Source: Porites lobata (Eukaryota; Cnidaria; Anthozoa; Scleractinia; Poritidae). From it: a stretch of 64,000 nt of DNA. The notes beneath the pieces are model-generated. The model did no database searches. It was given only the letters and a program-made list of their open reading frames with translations, and was not told the DNA's origin. Of the stretch, positions 12,030 to 23,965 are shown piece by piece. Each line of letters begins with the position of its first letter. The stretch's first letter is position 1. The DNA lies in the NCBI GenBank assembly GCA_942486035.1, contig CALNXK010000320.1:177001-241000 (forward strand), written 5' to 3'. The translations under genes and the position numbers were made by a program.

Positions 12030-12701
12030 AGTGCCACTTTCAAATCAAAAGAAGATGTCAATTCAAGAAGCAAAAATACAAAGATACATGTATTAAGCAA
12101 AATGGCGTCGTTGGTTGGTCAGGTAATTCATATATGCTTAGGTTTGACCGCTGGACAATATGATAAATGTTTCTTCCCACTCCGTTTTGTCTGATCTGTT
12201 AAAGTGAATGATGAGTATCTGGCGTATAGGCCGAATTTTATTTTCCTTTTTTTTTTACTTATTTTATTAGTGCCGTACATGCTTTCGTTCATAAGAAGTA
12301 GTTTTCTCAGGATCAGAGGGATGATGCCATCTAGACCTATCTACAAGTACCAACCTCGTTCCCAGTGTTCTCTCCTACCCGCCCTACGGAGTGAGAGAGA
12401 GAGAAAGAGTAAGACAGTAAGTGGGTGGCCCTCTGGCCTATGTGTACCACAGCTAATGATATATACTTATTTAACCTTTTCTGCACCCTCCCCACACCCC
12501 TGGCCCCTAGACAAAGACAATACAGCCAGTGTGGAAGGGGAGGAGAGGTTGCCTCCCAGATTTTGGCACAGGTGGTTTTACTTTTGCTCCCGGCTGGTCG
12601 GAATTGTCATCAGTCTCTTTGCCCCACCCCTCCCCTTCCAGCAAGTAGCAAGGGGAGTAGGGCGAAGAGACAGACAACGTTTTCAGACTGAGCTACTGGC
12701 A

Positions 12702-13163
12702 CCAGGGGGGTACTCCCATATATGGACTATATAGGTACGTGCCGCGGAATAGGGTATGGTTTTTGAGGTTCTCGGTCCTTAAATAGGGTATCTTTTTTTA
12801 CCCTTTTGTTTCTGTGTCCCTGGTGTGGTCCTTAGATAGGGTAGCTTAATTGTATTATCTGATACTGGAGTGTAGGGTTAAGAGTGTGAAAACGCCCGCC
12901 TAAACGAACATTTTTTTTAAAACTAGGCTTATTCTAGTATTTTATGCTTGATGCTATAGATCCAATGTTACAGAGAAGAAATAAAGTTTTCTTTTTCATG
13001 CTATTAATAATTTTGTTTTTTCCTTGAATAGGGTGTCATTTTCCGGCTTTCAGCCTTAAAATGGGTATCAGTTCTCACTTTCTTAGTCCTTAAATAGGGT
13101 TAGGGTTCACGAACCTTTGCAGCACCCCCCTATCCAAAATTCACGGGAGTACCCCCCCCCGGG
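12702..13163. mobile_element. hAT-like MITE, GGGGGGTACTCCC family, copy 1
   Basis: CCAGGGGGGTACTCCC and the mirrored GGGAGTACCCCCCCCC are flanked by an exact 8-bp duplication TACTGGCA (12694-12701, 13164-13171). Interior carries repeated 'AAATAGGGTA' units. A second copy with its own 8-bp duplication is at 26737-27177. Confidence 0.8.
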
Positions 13164-13212
13164 TACTGGCAAACCAAGGCAATATTGTTTACAAGGTAGC
13201 CTGAGAAAACAG

Positions 13213-13475
13213 CCCACATTTGGCGATGCTAACACTGGTTTCCCTGCCAAATGACATCTGAGAAACAAGCGCAAAAATTCCAAACTGATGACGCGTCACT
13301 ACCCAGATCTGGGTAGTGCTTCTGATTGGTCATGCCGCGAGGGAAATTTGATTCAACCAATCAGAAGCACTACCCATACCTGGGTAGTGACGCATCATCG
13401 GTATGGAATTTCTGCGCTTGTTTCTCAGATGTCATTGGCTGAGAAACCAGTGGTGGCATTGCCAAATGTCTCCAG
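13213..13475. repeat. Near-perfect long palindrome, arms about 120 bp
   Basis: The left arm (acatttggcgatgctaacac onward) is mirrored on the right back to gccaaatgtctcc. The centre is a short spacer around 13340-13360 flanked by gattggt/accaatc. The segment actacccagatctgggtagt is itself a smaller palindrome within each arm. It would form one long hairpin. The rest of 13.5-14.7 kb shows no gene. Confidence 0.7.
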
Positions 13476-14737
13476 TTTCTTCAGGCTGTTTAAAAGGCTG
13501 AAAACAGTTGCATTGTCCCTGTAATTAACAGCAAGTCCTCTCTCTATATAACTCTCTGCTGCAATCATGGGCAGATTTAGAGGGAGTGAGGGGGGTCGAA
13601 GCACCCCCTATTGTCTGAAATTGTCTAAGGATCATAAAGAGTATTTTTATTGCCAGTGAAAATTGTTGGACAGAGAGATGCTCTCAGAGTTCTTTAACCA
13701 ATGACGTTGAGTCTCTTGGCTCTTTTAGGATTTTCTGGATTCTCCCGCTGCGAACTGGGCTAAGGTTGAAAAAAGCATTTCATTGATGATTTTAATAATC
13801 ATCATATAAAGGATTCAGAAGTTATGTTAAGAGGGTGTTGTTTTCAACCTCTTTAAAATATGCTGTGGGTTATGTGGAAATAAAAAAAATAATGAAAAAG
13901 GAGCAGGTATCTATATTTTTATTTATTTGCAATTATTTATACTATTATATAAAATATGTTACTAATAATGACAACGAGCCATTATGTGCACTTTGCTTTT
14001 CAACTAAGCCTAATAAATAATTAGCCTGAGTTTACAGCCACACAAAGGCTAATAAATAACTTCAAAATTCAATGCCCCAAAATAGGGGGTACTATTATGT
14101 TTTCATTGACAAATTCAATGCATTCATAATGATATAAGTATTCATGTAGAAATAAAATATTATAAAGGAACCTCTATTAATCTTAGATGTCTGAAACAAA
14201 ATAAAAAATTAATATTTTCATGATCACATGGATCCTTGCTCTATTTGACTGTTATAATCAAAAACTCTGTGTAAAAGTACTTACAAGTAGAAAAATAAGA
14301 GAGAAAGTAAAATGGATAAATATGATAAACTACTAATGGCTATAATATGAAAGATGCCTAAATTTGTTATGAAAATAACATTTTTTCCCTTTTAATTGTG
14401 CCTGTTGCCAATAAATTTTTCCTGTTGGTGAAGACTGCCATCTCTGTGCTGAAAAACAACAGCAAACTTAGGAAACCTTACCTTTTCTCTCATTATCAAA
14501 CTCCCAATTTCTATGACCCTCTCACTACCAGAGTACTACCTTGACCTACAGACTCTGAATGGTCACATTCTTTCAATTTTCTGTCTGTTGAGAGGACTGA
14601 CGGTATTTGGGCAGAGTGCAAATCCTGATTGCTCTAAGTGATTTGAATTCTCTCCAGATATTTTCCTCACAAAGTTAAATCAAGATGGTGACCTCTCAAA
14701 CTTGACCTCTCAAACCTGTGTAAAATTTCACTTTTCA

Positions 14738-14900
14738 CTTGTCTTGCACGTCTCCCACGATACACCTTGTCCACCCCCCGCCCCCGCCAAAAGAAACAAT
14801 CTTTTGGGGCGACTGTAAGACTCAGCAGAAATGAAAAACAACGGCTATGCAAAATTTTGGGGGACAAACAAGGTGTATAATGGGAGATGCACAAATGGCG
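14738..14900. mobile_element. MITE, TCTCCCATAATACACCTTGT family, copy A
   Basis: tctcccacgatacaccttgt is mirrored by acaaggtgtataatgggaga. A second, cleaner copy is at 45408-45598. Confidence 0.65.
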
Positions 14901-15036
14901 AATATTGTACTTATTTATTAGCTAGGGTGCCACCTTTTTAACAGATACCTCTATTCAACCTCATGTGTAAAATCAGATTTGATTGTCCATGACGGACAGT
15001 CAGGCTCAGCTCAAAAAAATAACCTAAGACAGCCGT

Positions 15037-15627
15037 TTATTGAACTCTAGGTCTATCACAACAATCTGTGACTTGTGTACCTTGAAGATTTCCATACAAG
15101 CCTTCCAAAGTACCTTGTAAAACAACATCGGGTAGGGCATTTGTGCTGCAGACATAATCTTTAAAAGGATCACGAACAAAGCAAACAAGAGGTTGATGAG
15201 TCAATTTAGGTCCTTCAACTGAATATCCATCAAGATCTTCAATCGAACTACTTCTTGAATAATCCAAATTCTGCATTCGAATATGCTGTGGCAAATTGGT
15301 TTCCAAAAATCTTGTCAAAAGGTCATGAACTTCGCTGATCTCGATTAACGATACAAGATTTCTCAAGTATTCCTCCAGAGCTGCTCTTCTCGACTCCAAA
15401 AATCTAGTGTTCGTATTCAGCGGCTTAGGTAGCTTCGTTGATGGGAAATGAGGAGGGTTGTTGACCGATTTACAGACTTGTTTGTTGAATTGATAGAACT
15501 CCTGAAACCGTCTTTCGATCGTAACCTCACGACCACTTGGTTTTGTCACATGAATTTCGTAAACAAAATATCCTGATTCTGTTTCATCTTTCACTTTCCT
15601 AAATGAGGGAATAGACAAAGCAATCAT
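15037..15627 (-). CDS. SNX24: PX-domain sorting nexin, SNX22/SNX24 type, intronless
   Basis: One uninterrupted frame of 196 residues, close in size to vertebrate SNX22 (about 193) and SNX24 (about 169). It opens with the IPSFRKVKDETESGYFVYEI strand, has the phosphoinositide-binding ERRFQEFYQF motif (about residues 37-46), a PxxP-type loop FPSTKLPKP, and the second basic motif ESRRAALEEYL. The family tail is present: KLTHQPLVCFVRDPF and LPDVVLQGTLEGLYGNL. PX proteins of this class bind PI3P on endosomes and lack a BAR domain. Start chosen at the ATG that aligns with the family N-terminus. An AATAAA overlaps the stop (caaTAAacg). Vertebrate relatives have several introns, so the single exon suggests intron loss or a retrocopy. 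It is head-to-head with DCUN1D, 422 bp apart. Which paralogue (22 or 24) is not decidable by eye. Confidence 0.88.
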   Translation of the reverse strand: MIALSIPSFRKVKDETESGYFVYEIHVTKPSGREVTIERRFQEFYQFNKQVCKSVNNPPHFPSTKLPKPLNTNTRFLESRRAALEEYLRNLVSLIEISEVHDLLTRFLETNLPQHIRMQNLDYSRSSSIEDLDGYSVEGPKLTHQPLVCFVRDPFKDYVCSTNALPDVVLQGTLEGLYGNLQGTQVTDCCDRPRVQ

Positions 15628-16049
15628 AGCTCGAGAGTAAACGCTTTCAAGTTTCTTTCTCTCGCCTTGTGACTTTCAAACATGACTGGGAGCATCCAGT
15701 GGAGAAACTTGCACAATATCACCCCCGTGGGGGTACTTGTAGGGATGTTTAGTGTCATTCAATCTGATATGTCGGATGGGGTGGGAAAATCATTCCAATA
15801 TTGTATAATATTCGGATAAATTATCCTTCTCTTAGAGATTAAGAACTTATTAAGTTTTTACTATTTAAAAACAAAAGTTTTGAATTTCTCGTCATTGTGT
15901 GTTACACTGTGCCTTCCCCCGGCAACCGAAGAAGAAATGCACTAGGTCTCTCCCGTAAGTAAAAATTTTGCTCATGTCGCCGAAGGGTAGGACAGCGGGC
16001 TCATCAGATGATTCGAAGGACGAATTTTGGGTGGTTGTGTGATGTGGAA
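15628..16049. promoter_or_regulatory. Shared upstream region of SNX22/24 and DCUN1D
   Basis: The two start codons point away from each other across about 420 bp, so both promoters and 5' UTRs must lie here. No TATA box is evident. A run of the GGGGGTACT repeat type lies at about 15720-15740. Confidence 0.4.
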
Positions 16050-19000
16050 ATGGTAAGAGCATTTGTTTTTATTTTATGTTGCGAAGATCGTTGTTTTCCA
16101 ACGTGGTTTCGTTTAAGTGGAATTCTATTTTCTTATGTCCGTGTTGGGCCTTGCAGAACCGGCTCAAGTCCTCGCAGCGTGACAAAGTGAGGCAGTTTAT
16201 ATCCTTCACTGAGACAAATGAGAAAACAGCCATAAACTGCCTCAGCCAAAATGACTGGAGACTGGAGGTGGCGTCAGATAGTTATTTTCAGAATCCAGAA
16301 AGATATTTCATTGATACAAAACCTTTAGTAGATAAGAAAAGGATTTCACATCTGTTTGATCGCTATAAAGGTAGGCACGATCATTATTTCATTCTTCTAT
16401 CTTCCTCTTATTTTTGCTTATTTGCAAAGAACTATCAAAAATGTCTTGGCGGATTTAAGACCCTTAAACCGTGTCGTGGATATTTTTGTTGGTATATTTT
16501 ACTTAATATATTGGTTTAAATGACTACAAAAACTTTTTTGTTGTAAAGCCATATGAACAGTAAGAGAATTTTATATAAGCCAGAATAGATGAAGTAAATA
16601 GTTGTCATGAGATGCTATTCTCCCTCCCCTCCCCCGGTGATTGGATACTAGTTCATTCCTTCATCACCCCCAGTCTCGTGTCACTTGTACCATTCTTTAA
16701 CGTGGGGAAGACATACCGTTTGGGGCAAATTTTTTATCAGGGGTGATGTTGATAGTCTCTTAGTTTTCCATTGTTTTAACCTCTTGTTAGCAACCACTTG
16801 ACACATGGTCCGACCTCTATGCTCACTAATGTACCAGTCAAGTCTAGAACTGCCCAAGACCCTCCTCAGGGCATACCCAGGGCATTTGACTGGAGTTTTG
16901 CTTCGTATGCGGGGAATTTGACCCAAAATTAGGCCCTCCCAGTTGGGCATTTAACTTTCATGTCAAAATGCTAGTCAGCTAAAGGATCTCGTAATCCTTT
17001 CATTCAGCATGTGGACTGTGTTCATGGGTTGTTGCTCCTATATTCACTCTTTTGTTGGAGCATTTGAGAGCCTTTGGCTACCCGAGCAGGCAAGATGGGT
17101 CCATCTTGCTTGCTCAGGATTTTCCGCATCTGTCCTTAAAGAAAGAGTTTTTTCCTTTTATTAATCAAGCTTGGTTGGATCAATATGTCGTATATTGGCC
17201 TCATTCTTTTAATTGTGTTTTCAGTGGTGGATCCAGGGGAGGGGCCCAGGGAGGGGGGGGGGGGGGGGTTCCCCCCCTTTTTTTAGACCAAACTGAGGTG
17301 GGAAGGGCTGAAAAAACTTTTTCTGATACCAGGCCCCCCCTTTTGTCAGGGTCTGGATGACGGCCCAACCCCCCCCTTATCTGAAGGTCTGGACCTGCCA
17401 CTGGTTTTTACTGAAAATGCAAAAAAGGACTCAACCAATATTCAGCCATCTTGACCTTACACTTGGTCAATAATGTATATATCTGGTTACTAAGAAATTG
17501 CATGCAATAAGAGCTCTCCTGTGCTTCAGTTTGTCTAAGCATCACCTCCTATGATTGACCAGCTTAATTAAATCTTCACATTTTGAGGAGTCACCTATGG
17601 GAGATAGAACTGTTATATATACCGACCTCTTACATCTTACCATTGTCATTAGATCCCTCAGATGATGATAAAATCATGGCAGAAGGAATTGGGCGGTTCT
17701 GTGAAGACCTGAAATTAGATCCTACCAGTCTTAAAGTACTAATAATTGCTTGGAAATTCAGAGCTGCAACACAGTGTGAATTTACAAGGAAGGAATTTAT
17801 TGATGGAATGGTAGATCTAGGGTAAGTCATTGCTTATTGTTAAACAGCCCATATCTTGGGAGTAGTGTTGCTTGGCTGTGTATATAAGTAACTGGAGTGG
17901 TTAAGTTTTGTTGTTGATAAGTTTAACTGAATCCATGTGAAACGATGGAACTTTTCATAAAAGCCCATTTAAAAAAAAAACATAATTCTTAAGAATGTGC
18001 TGATTCAGCCTTACCAGGGTACAATAATTCAAGTCTGACTCAAGTGCCATCCACCAGATAAATCAATGTCAGGATTAAAGTACTTAGAAAACCATTATAT
18101 TATTTTGTTATATATTGGATAATGATTTATCCTGTGGATAGTGTTATCCACCTTCTGAACAACTGGTATCTGTTTTGCATTCCAGTGTTGTACTGATTCT
18201 GCCAACCCAGCCGCAGTAAATGAATGATATACTCATGATTTTTCTTGTGTTATAGTTGTGACTCCATCGACAAGCTCAGAAGTAAGCTTCCCAGTTTAGA
18301 GGCTGACCTTAGAGACAGTAGCAAATTTAAAGATTTATACCAGTTCACATTTAATTTTGCGAAAAATCCGGGCCAAAAAAGTTTAGGTAAGATGAATTTG
18401 GTATTATTAATTAATTTCATTCGTAATAATTATTAAAAACTCTCTCTCCGCTTGGTCATAAGAACATGGTGTGACAGTCTATGTTGTGTTATTAGCAACT
18501 AGAGAAGTATTAAAGCTTAGATGCAAGGGTGTGATATTCAAACTCATTGCAAACAGATGAGCTTGGAAGTGGTGTCTTAAAGGTTAATGGTTTGCCACAT
18601 GCCATAAGCCACCCTGAGTTTCTGCTAACCAGCACCATCACACTGAAAGAATTCTGTGGAAGCAGCTTACCTGAAAGAAAAATAATACCTTAAAAGCCAA
18701 ACACAGTATCGCGAGGGAGGAGAGGGTGCAACAATCTGCGGTGATTCCTAAGCAATAGCCGTGCTTTTGATCCCCAAAGATCAGCTGATAGCACCGCACA
18801 TATAATACAATACCCCTTAAAGCCACCCTGCAGGTCTTGTACTACTGATTGGGAAGATTTCTGATGCATTACTAAGCTCAAGTTTAACTTTGCCTAAATA
18901 ATGTTTTAGCTACATCTTAATAACAATGTTCTTCACTGGGTTAACAATGAACACAGGGAATCAAGTTGTCAAGAATTTTAGGTACCAAGTACCATTACCC

Positions 19001-21010
19001 TGTGAGCATAGTTTGCCTTTTCACAACATGTACAACGCACAAATAGCAGTGTCTACTGACAAACCATCCATTCCTGCCTAGAGATGTGGATAAACTGGTT
19101 TCTAACTGGCTCTAGACTAGTTGAACTGGTTTCTAACTAGCTCTAGACTGGTTGGTTATTGCATTATGTTTTAGTAACCTTATTAAAGATATTTGCCACT
19201 CATCACTGGAACGTTAAGAGTAGATTTGGATTTATTTGTTGTCTTCTCAGACTTGGATATGTCCATTGCATATTGGAATATAGTCCTTAATGGAAGATTT
19301 AAGTTCCTTGATATCTGGTGTGAATTTCTCATGGTAAGTTCAGGTTTTTGTTCATAATAAGTACGACGGTTGAACTTATTTCATAACAAAGGGTGCCCAC
19401 ATCCCAGTACATTATTATTACTCCAATATGTACACTTAACATGTCGTTAAAGCTCTTGTAAGTCTTTTTTCCTTACTTTCTTGTGGAATCTTTGACAGTG
19501 TATTATTTCTTACTAATAATTACCTCTTTCTTACTTATCATGTATTTTTTAATTCTCTTAAAGGTAATACTAACTTAATCAAGTGGATGTCGGCAAAACA
19601 TTTTGTACATAGATCAGCCATACTTGAGGCTCCCCAATAGGGATCTTCAATCCTGTCATCCCAACTCAAATTTTTGCACAATCCCGTAATCCCAATGGCT
19701 ACATGTATGTATTTTTGATATCCCGTGTGAATACTTTCAATCCTGAGTCTCGCCCAGATTTTGCTTTAAAATCTCACATCCTGAAAAATCTATTGAGAAC
19801 CCTCATACTCCTATCAGTCTGCTCTTTTATTCTGTAATTTTCTAAATTTGATCTTATTTTTATATGTAGTTTAAATGTTGTTTTACAGTTCCATCATAAA
19901 AGGGCAATATCCAAAGACACCTGGAACCTTCTCTTAGATTTCAGTAACATGATTGAGGATGACATGAGTAATTATGATGAAGAAGGTGAGTTATGTCTTA
20001 AATGATTGTTAAAATAAAATTATTTTAGACACAAATTATATGTGTTTTTCCACTTAAGGTGGCTCGACTGGATTTTTTTGGGGGGATACCTCCCAAGTTT
20101 GAGCATTAACTCCGTCGCCATGAGTAAAGATATGGGAAAAAAATTACCACAACTGTATTATATAAAGATGAAAATTTCTTATGAACTGGGTTTTATTGCA
20201 ATCGGAGTCGCCATAGCAACGTAACGACGCCATTACGTTTTTTATTTATCTTTGTGTTTCTCTGTTCCAAGAGTTTTTTTAAGAAATCGCTTAAGGGAGT
20301 TTGTACCTGCCATAATTGCCTCAATTACAGCAAATTTTGAACAAATTCTGTGAGAGCGTTTTTGAGATATTTTGAAACGAAGTTTTAAGCATCATAAAAA
20401 CAGTGAAATAGCATGCTATCCACACAATTAGCTGAATTTTTAAGAAAATGATAAGCTTGGGAAACGCGGCTTCATCTCATAGTGGTTTCAAAATATTTCG
20501 AAAATGCTCGCATAGAATTTGTTCAAACTTTGACATAATTGAGGCAATTGTGGCAGGCACAAACTCCCTAAAGCGATTTCTTAAAAAAACTCCCGGTACA
20601 GAGAAACACAAAGATAATTAAAAAACGTAATGGCGTTGTTACGTTGCCATGATGACTTCGATTGCAATAAAACCCAGATCATAAGAAATTTTCATCTTTA
20701 TATAATACAGTTGTGGTAATCTTTTCCCCATATCTTTACTCATGGCGACGCAGTTAATGCTCAAACTTGGGAGGTATCCTCCCAAAAAAATCCAGTCGAG
20801 CCACCTTAACCAGTAGCCAAATTCTGTCTTTTTTTCACTGTTTTATTAATGCTGAAATTGAGACTGATGTTAGCCAAGAATTGGATTTGAAAATAATTAT
20901 TTTAACATCCTGTTATTGTTTCATTGTTTTCAGGGGCATGGCCTGTGTTAATAGATGAATTTGTAGAGTATGCCAAACCTAAAGTTACTGGAAAACAAAC
21001 AACAGTATAA
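16050..21010 (+). CDS. DCUN1D1: DCUN1D1/2, DCN1-like cullin neddylation factor (7 coding exons)
   Basis: Coding exons: 16050-16052 (initiator Met only), 16157-16370, 17653-17821, 18256-18386, 19251-19333, 19889-19985, 20934-21010. All borders are GT/AG and phases close, giving 257 residues (human DCUN1D1 259). The product starts M-NRLKSSQRDKVRQF (UBA-like region), then CLSQNDWRLEVA, ALIIAWKFRAATQCEF-type core (here VLIIAWKFRAATQCEF), YQFTFNFAKNPGQKSLD, SKDTWNLLLDFSNMIEDDMS and the end AWPVLIDEFVEYAKP; these define the potentiating-neddylation (PONY) domain. Known role: scaffold-type co-E3 that binds N-acetylated UBE2M/UBE2F and cullins to speed NEDD8 transfer. Intron 2 holds a MITE (17222) and intron 6 a TTAA-flanked foldback (20058). 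It converges on RNF7, also a neddylation component. Paralogue 1 versus 2 cannot be separated by eye. Confidence 0.95.
17222..17403. mobile_element. MITE, CAGTGGTGGATCCAGG family, copy 1 (DCUN1D intron 2)
   Basis: CAGTGGTGGATCCAGG is mirrored imperfectly by GGTCTGGACCTGCCACTG; a 5-bp duplication GTTTT flanks it (17217-17221, 17404-17408). A poly-G run of about 17 bases follows the left end. Copy 2 is at 33685-33848. Confidence 0.75.
19085..19160. repeat. Two-copy tandem repeat in DCUN1D intron 4
   Basis: The unit 'aactggtttctaactngctctagact' occurs twice head to tail, with the second copy slightly diverged. Confidence 0.5.
20058..20805. mobile_element. TTAA-flanked foldback element, 320-bp inverted arms (DCUN1D intron 6)
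   Basis: TTAA occurs at 20054-20057 and 20806-20809. The element starts GGTGGCTCGACTGG and ends CCAGTCGAGCCACC. The arms (about 20058-20378 and 20484-20805) pair almost throughout, leaving a centre of about 105 bases. The TTAA duplication fits a piggyBac-type non-autonomous element. No transposase frame. On the DCUN1D pre-mRNA the arms would form a long intronic double strand. Confidence 0.85.
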
Positions 21011-21672
21011 CAGGACTTTAAGACTACTAACAGTCTGCATCGCAGATGAAATCTAACCCTGGTTAGTAACGTCTGCAAAACAGCCTTGATATCCTTGTTC
21101 TGGGACCACAATGGACTTAATTAATTACCGGAAATATGTTTAGAATTTCCCTTCTACCTGATTGACTATAATGGCTTTTTGACAACAAATCATGGTGCAT
21201 ACTCAAACCTGGGCAGGGCTTGAAAAAGCCCCATCTGGTAGTTCGGGATTAGTAGATTTTCTGGCTGGGCAAGTGACTTTTAAACTGACTTACCCAAAGG
21301 GTGAGGTTCCAGGCAAATCATCCACAAACAAAATCATTAACTAAGATGAGCGAGAAGTGACCCCAGGCAAGGGAAATGTGAGAGCTAATTACCCAAAGGA
21401 CAAGCTGGAATTCAAGAGTTTTTTTTTCGAGCCCTGATGGTAAGCAGCAGGGGACCCAGAACAAGGATTTTAGCACTGTCTGGCAGATAGAGTTAACCAG
21501 AAGTTTAGTTTTGTCTGAGGTGCAGGGTATTAGGCAACTAGGTGCACAGAATCACTCTGCCAGAACCTGGGTACTCTGTGATCATCCATTTTGTACATGG
21601 CAGGCAAAAAAAATTTGAAAACAAGCATTTATTTATTCATATTTGCTTGCCACTTTTGCAGTTTACAGACTG

Positions 21673-21906
21673 AAGCCCCATTCACACCAACAAAACATGA
21701 TTGTTTAATTGTAGCATTTTAATCAAAGAAAGTTGGTATCAGAAAGCTGGATTATTGGCTGTGACGTAACATTTGTGCTAAATCTGTAGTCAGCAAAAGA
21801 CTGGAAAGCAGCTTTTGTGAAAAGACACAATATTTATTTTAAACTGTGTGTTTCACTAAGAACTTTTAAATGTAACTATTATTATATCATGGTGTGAATG
21901 GGGCTC
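21673..21906. mobile_element. MITE, GCYCCATTCACACCA family, copy B
   Basis: aagccccattcacaccaaca is mirrored by tggtgtgaatggggct. Related to 4226-4466. Lies in the gene-free stretch 21011-25681 between the convergent DCUN1D and RNF7 ends. Confidence 0.65.
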
Positions 21907-22449
21907 TAGCAGACTGGTGCATTCCTTTTTTGATAAAATAAGAGTAATCCTTATGGACTATCCTTTTACAGAACAGTGCTTCTACAGTAACTGCCTTTGC
22001 TGCCAAACTAACATCACTATAATAAATTTGCATACTTTTGTTTTAGATAAAGTGAGGGTCCGAGAACTTTGTTGCCCACTTATTAGCCATAAGCTCATGA
22101 TCAAGAGCCATGCCTGTGTCGTTCAAGAAAATACCCATACTCAAGAAGGTTTTATTGGTTTCATCCCCCTCCCATCCCCTCCCCTCTGGAAATTCAAGAT
22201 TAGGTGCATTGAACTGACCTCTGCTTTGATGTTCAAGCTGAGTCAAACACGTGAAAGAGTTTTTATTCAATATCCAAACGCCTTGAAGATGATTCAGCAA
22301 AACTGAGCTGTACCTCTTCTTTCCAACCCAAACACTCTAAGTCTCTTGCTTTTAACATAATTATTTTGACTTTTATATGCAATTCACTACTTGAGGTTTG
22401 TAGCAGCTGGTGACCTTATTTCATCTGAGAGTCATGCTTCTCATGCACC

Positions 22450-22620
22450 TTGTTCCAAAATGGTGGCGAGTTATTCTTTCATCCTATGATAATTGGTCCC
22501 CAAAGTATTCTTTCAATATAGAAGTTTTTAATTCTGTAGATACAAATTACCCAGAGTGCTAAATAACATAAATATCCACGGAAGAAAAGTAATTTTATTA
22601 TTGGTGCCATTTTGGAACAA
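22450..22620. mobile_element. MITE with TTGTTCCAAAATGG ends
   Basis: TTGTTCCAAAATGG on the left is exactly mirrored by CCATTTTGGAACAA on the right. AT-rich non-coding interior; no clear target duplication. Confidence 0.6.
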
Positions 22621-23050
22621 TTTATATTTAGTTACTTCAACAAACGTATGCAAATTTACTATAAGTGACCACATAAATTATGTTGTTTCTTAAGGCTGCA
22701 TCCCTCATAGATACATGTAAGCCCTGACTGGTGAATGTGATGTTAGATGTATATAATATTGATAGCCCAAACAATATTTTCATATAAATTTTCATGTTAC
22801 AGTATTGACTTGTAGATGCCACAGTGGCTGTTGACCTTTTCAAGATACTTTTCTCTGTGTGGCTAATTCACTAGAGTTTCTCCCAACATTGTGAGCCACT
22901 GTGTAAATTTTTTAGTTTAATACAGGGCTTAGGTAATAATAGTGTAACTACTATGACCTCTGTAACACTAGCAATCTTTCAGTATGGTGAAGAGAAGTAA
23001 AGTCTCATTTTCTACCATGTCAGCTTTCTTCTTTCCTCAGTCATGAGAAA

Positions 23051-23387
23051 TACCGTAAAATTCCGAAAATAAGCCCCCAGGCTTATATTTTTCAAAGGCC
23101 CTTTTTGAGGGGCTTATTTTTGAAGGGGCTTATATTCGGAGGGGCTTGCGTACGGAGGGAAATTAGCGTTTCAAAATCTATTGGGCTAGCTTGTAGTGGG
23201 GAGGAAATTTACCATTTTTGCTTTGTTTTTACTTTGTATTCAAGGGCAAATTCCAAGTACAAGCCCCCTGGGTGCACTTATATTCGGAGGGGCGATTTAA
23301 CGGAGGGTTTTTTGCGTTACGATTTGGGGGGCTTATATTTAAAGGGGCTTGTACATGGAGGGGCTTATTTTCGGAATTTTGTACAGT
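23051..23387 (+). mobile_element. MITE, TACCGTAAAATTC family, copy B
   Basis: Same order of internal units as 6306-6611: TACCGTAAAATTCCGAAAA start, the 'ttttgaggggcttatttttg' block, and 'gatttaacggagggttttt'. The right terminus is degraded (gtacagt). Directly abuts the element at 23387-23608. Confidence 0.75.
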
Positions 23388-23608
23388 GGCTTGTAGGGAC
23401 AAAACACTTCCCAGAATGCAAAACATGCCCCAAATTACAAAACGATTTCCTGAAATTCAAAAAAACGCTGCAGATACAAAACACGTCCCAGATACAAAAC
23501 ACGTCCCAGAATTCAAAAGCATCCCCCAGAATCTAAAAATACTTCACAGAAACCAAATTCTAGGACATGGTTTGGATTCTGGGGCGTGTTTTGTCCCCAC
23601 AAGGCACC
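23387..23608. mobile_element. MITE with GGCTTGTAGGGACAAAACAC ends and internal tandem units
   Basis: GGCTTGTAGGGACAAAACAC is mirrored by GTGTTTTGTCCCCACAAGGC. The interior contains tandem 'cagatacaaaacacgtccc' units (about 23460-23510). Confidence 0.65.
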
Positions 23609-23965
23609 TTACTTTTGGCTTGTGACACAAGATCACAAACTGCAAGTCAAAACCATATGTAGCAGGTGCTCCAAAGGTCACCCTTGCAAGCCTTTTCTCT
23701 TCTACGTGGCCTGTAAGACTGTCATTAAAGTGACAAGGAAAAATTCCGAGTTCACATGAAAGAGTCATGGTTATGGGGTGTTAGCTTTCCCTCCTTCCCT
23801 TCTGTTTTTTAATCCCCACTTTTTATTCTGTAGCGCTCACCACTAATCTGAATGCTTACTGTTAAGTTAGCCGGCCATGCTTTTTTACATACATAACATA
23901 ACATAAAACTTTATTTATACTCGAATTTTAGAGTAGCTAACAAGCTAATATCTTCGAGCTGGGGG

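Noticed and set aside
12204..12734. Plus-strand open frame of 176 residues with a hydrophobic start
   Set aside because: Its second half runs into repeat sequence (AACCTCGTTCCC and GGGGTACTCCC families) and no family pattern is visible; composition is not coding-like.
16681..16950. Minus-strand 89-residue frame in DCUN1D intron 2
   Set aside because: No domain, lies in an intron and overlaps sequence that looks like a degraded repeat.
23460..23515. CRISPR-like direct repeats (cagatacaaaacacgtccc)
   Set aside because: Only two adjacent units without spacers, inside a MITE of a eukaryotic genome.
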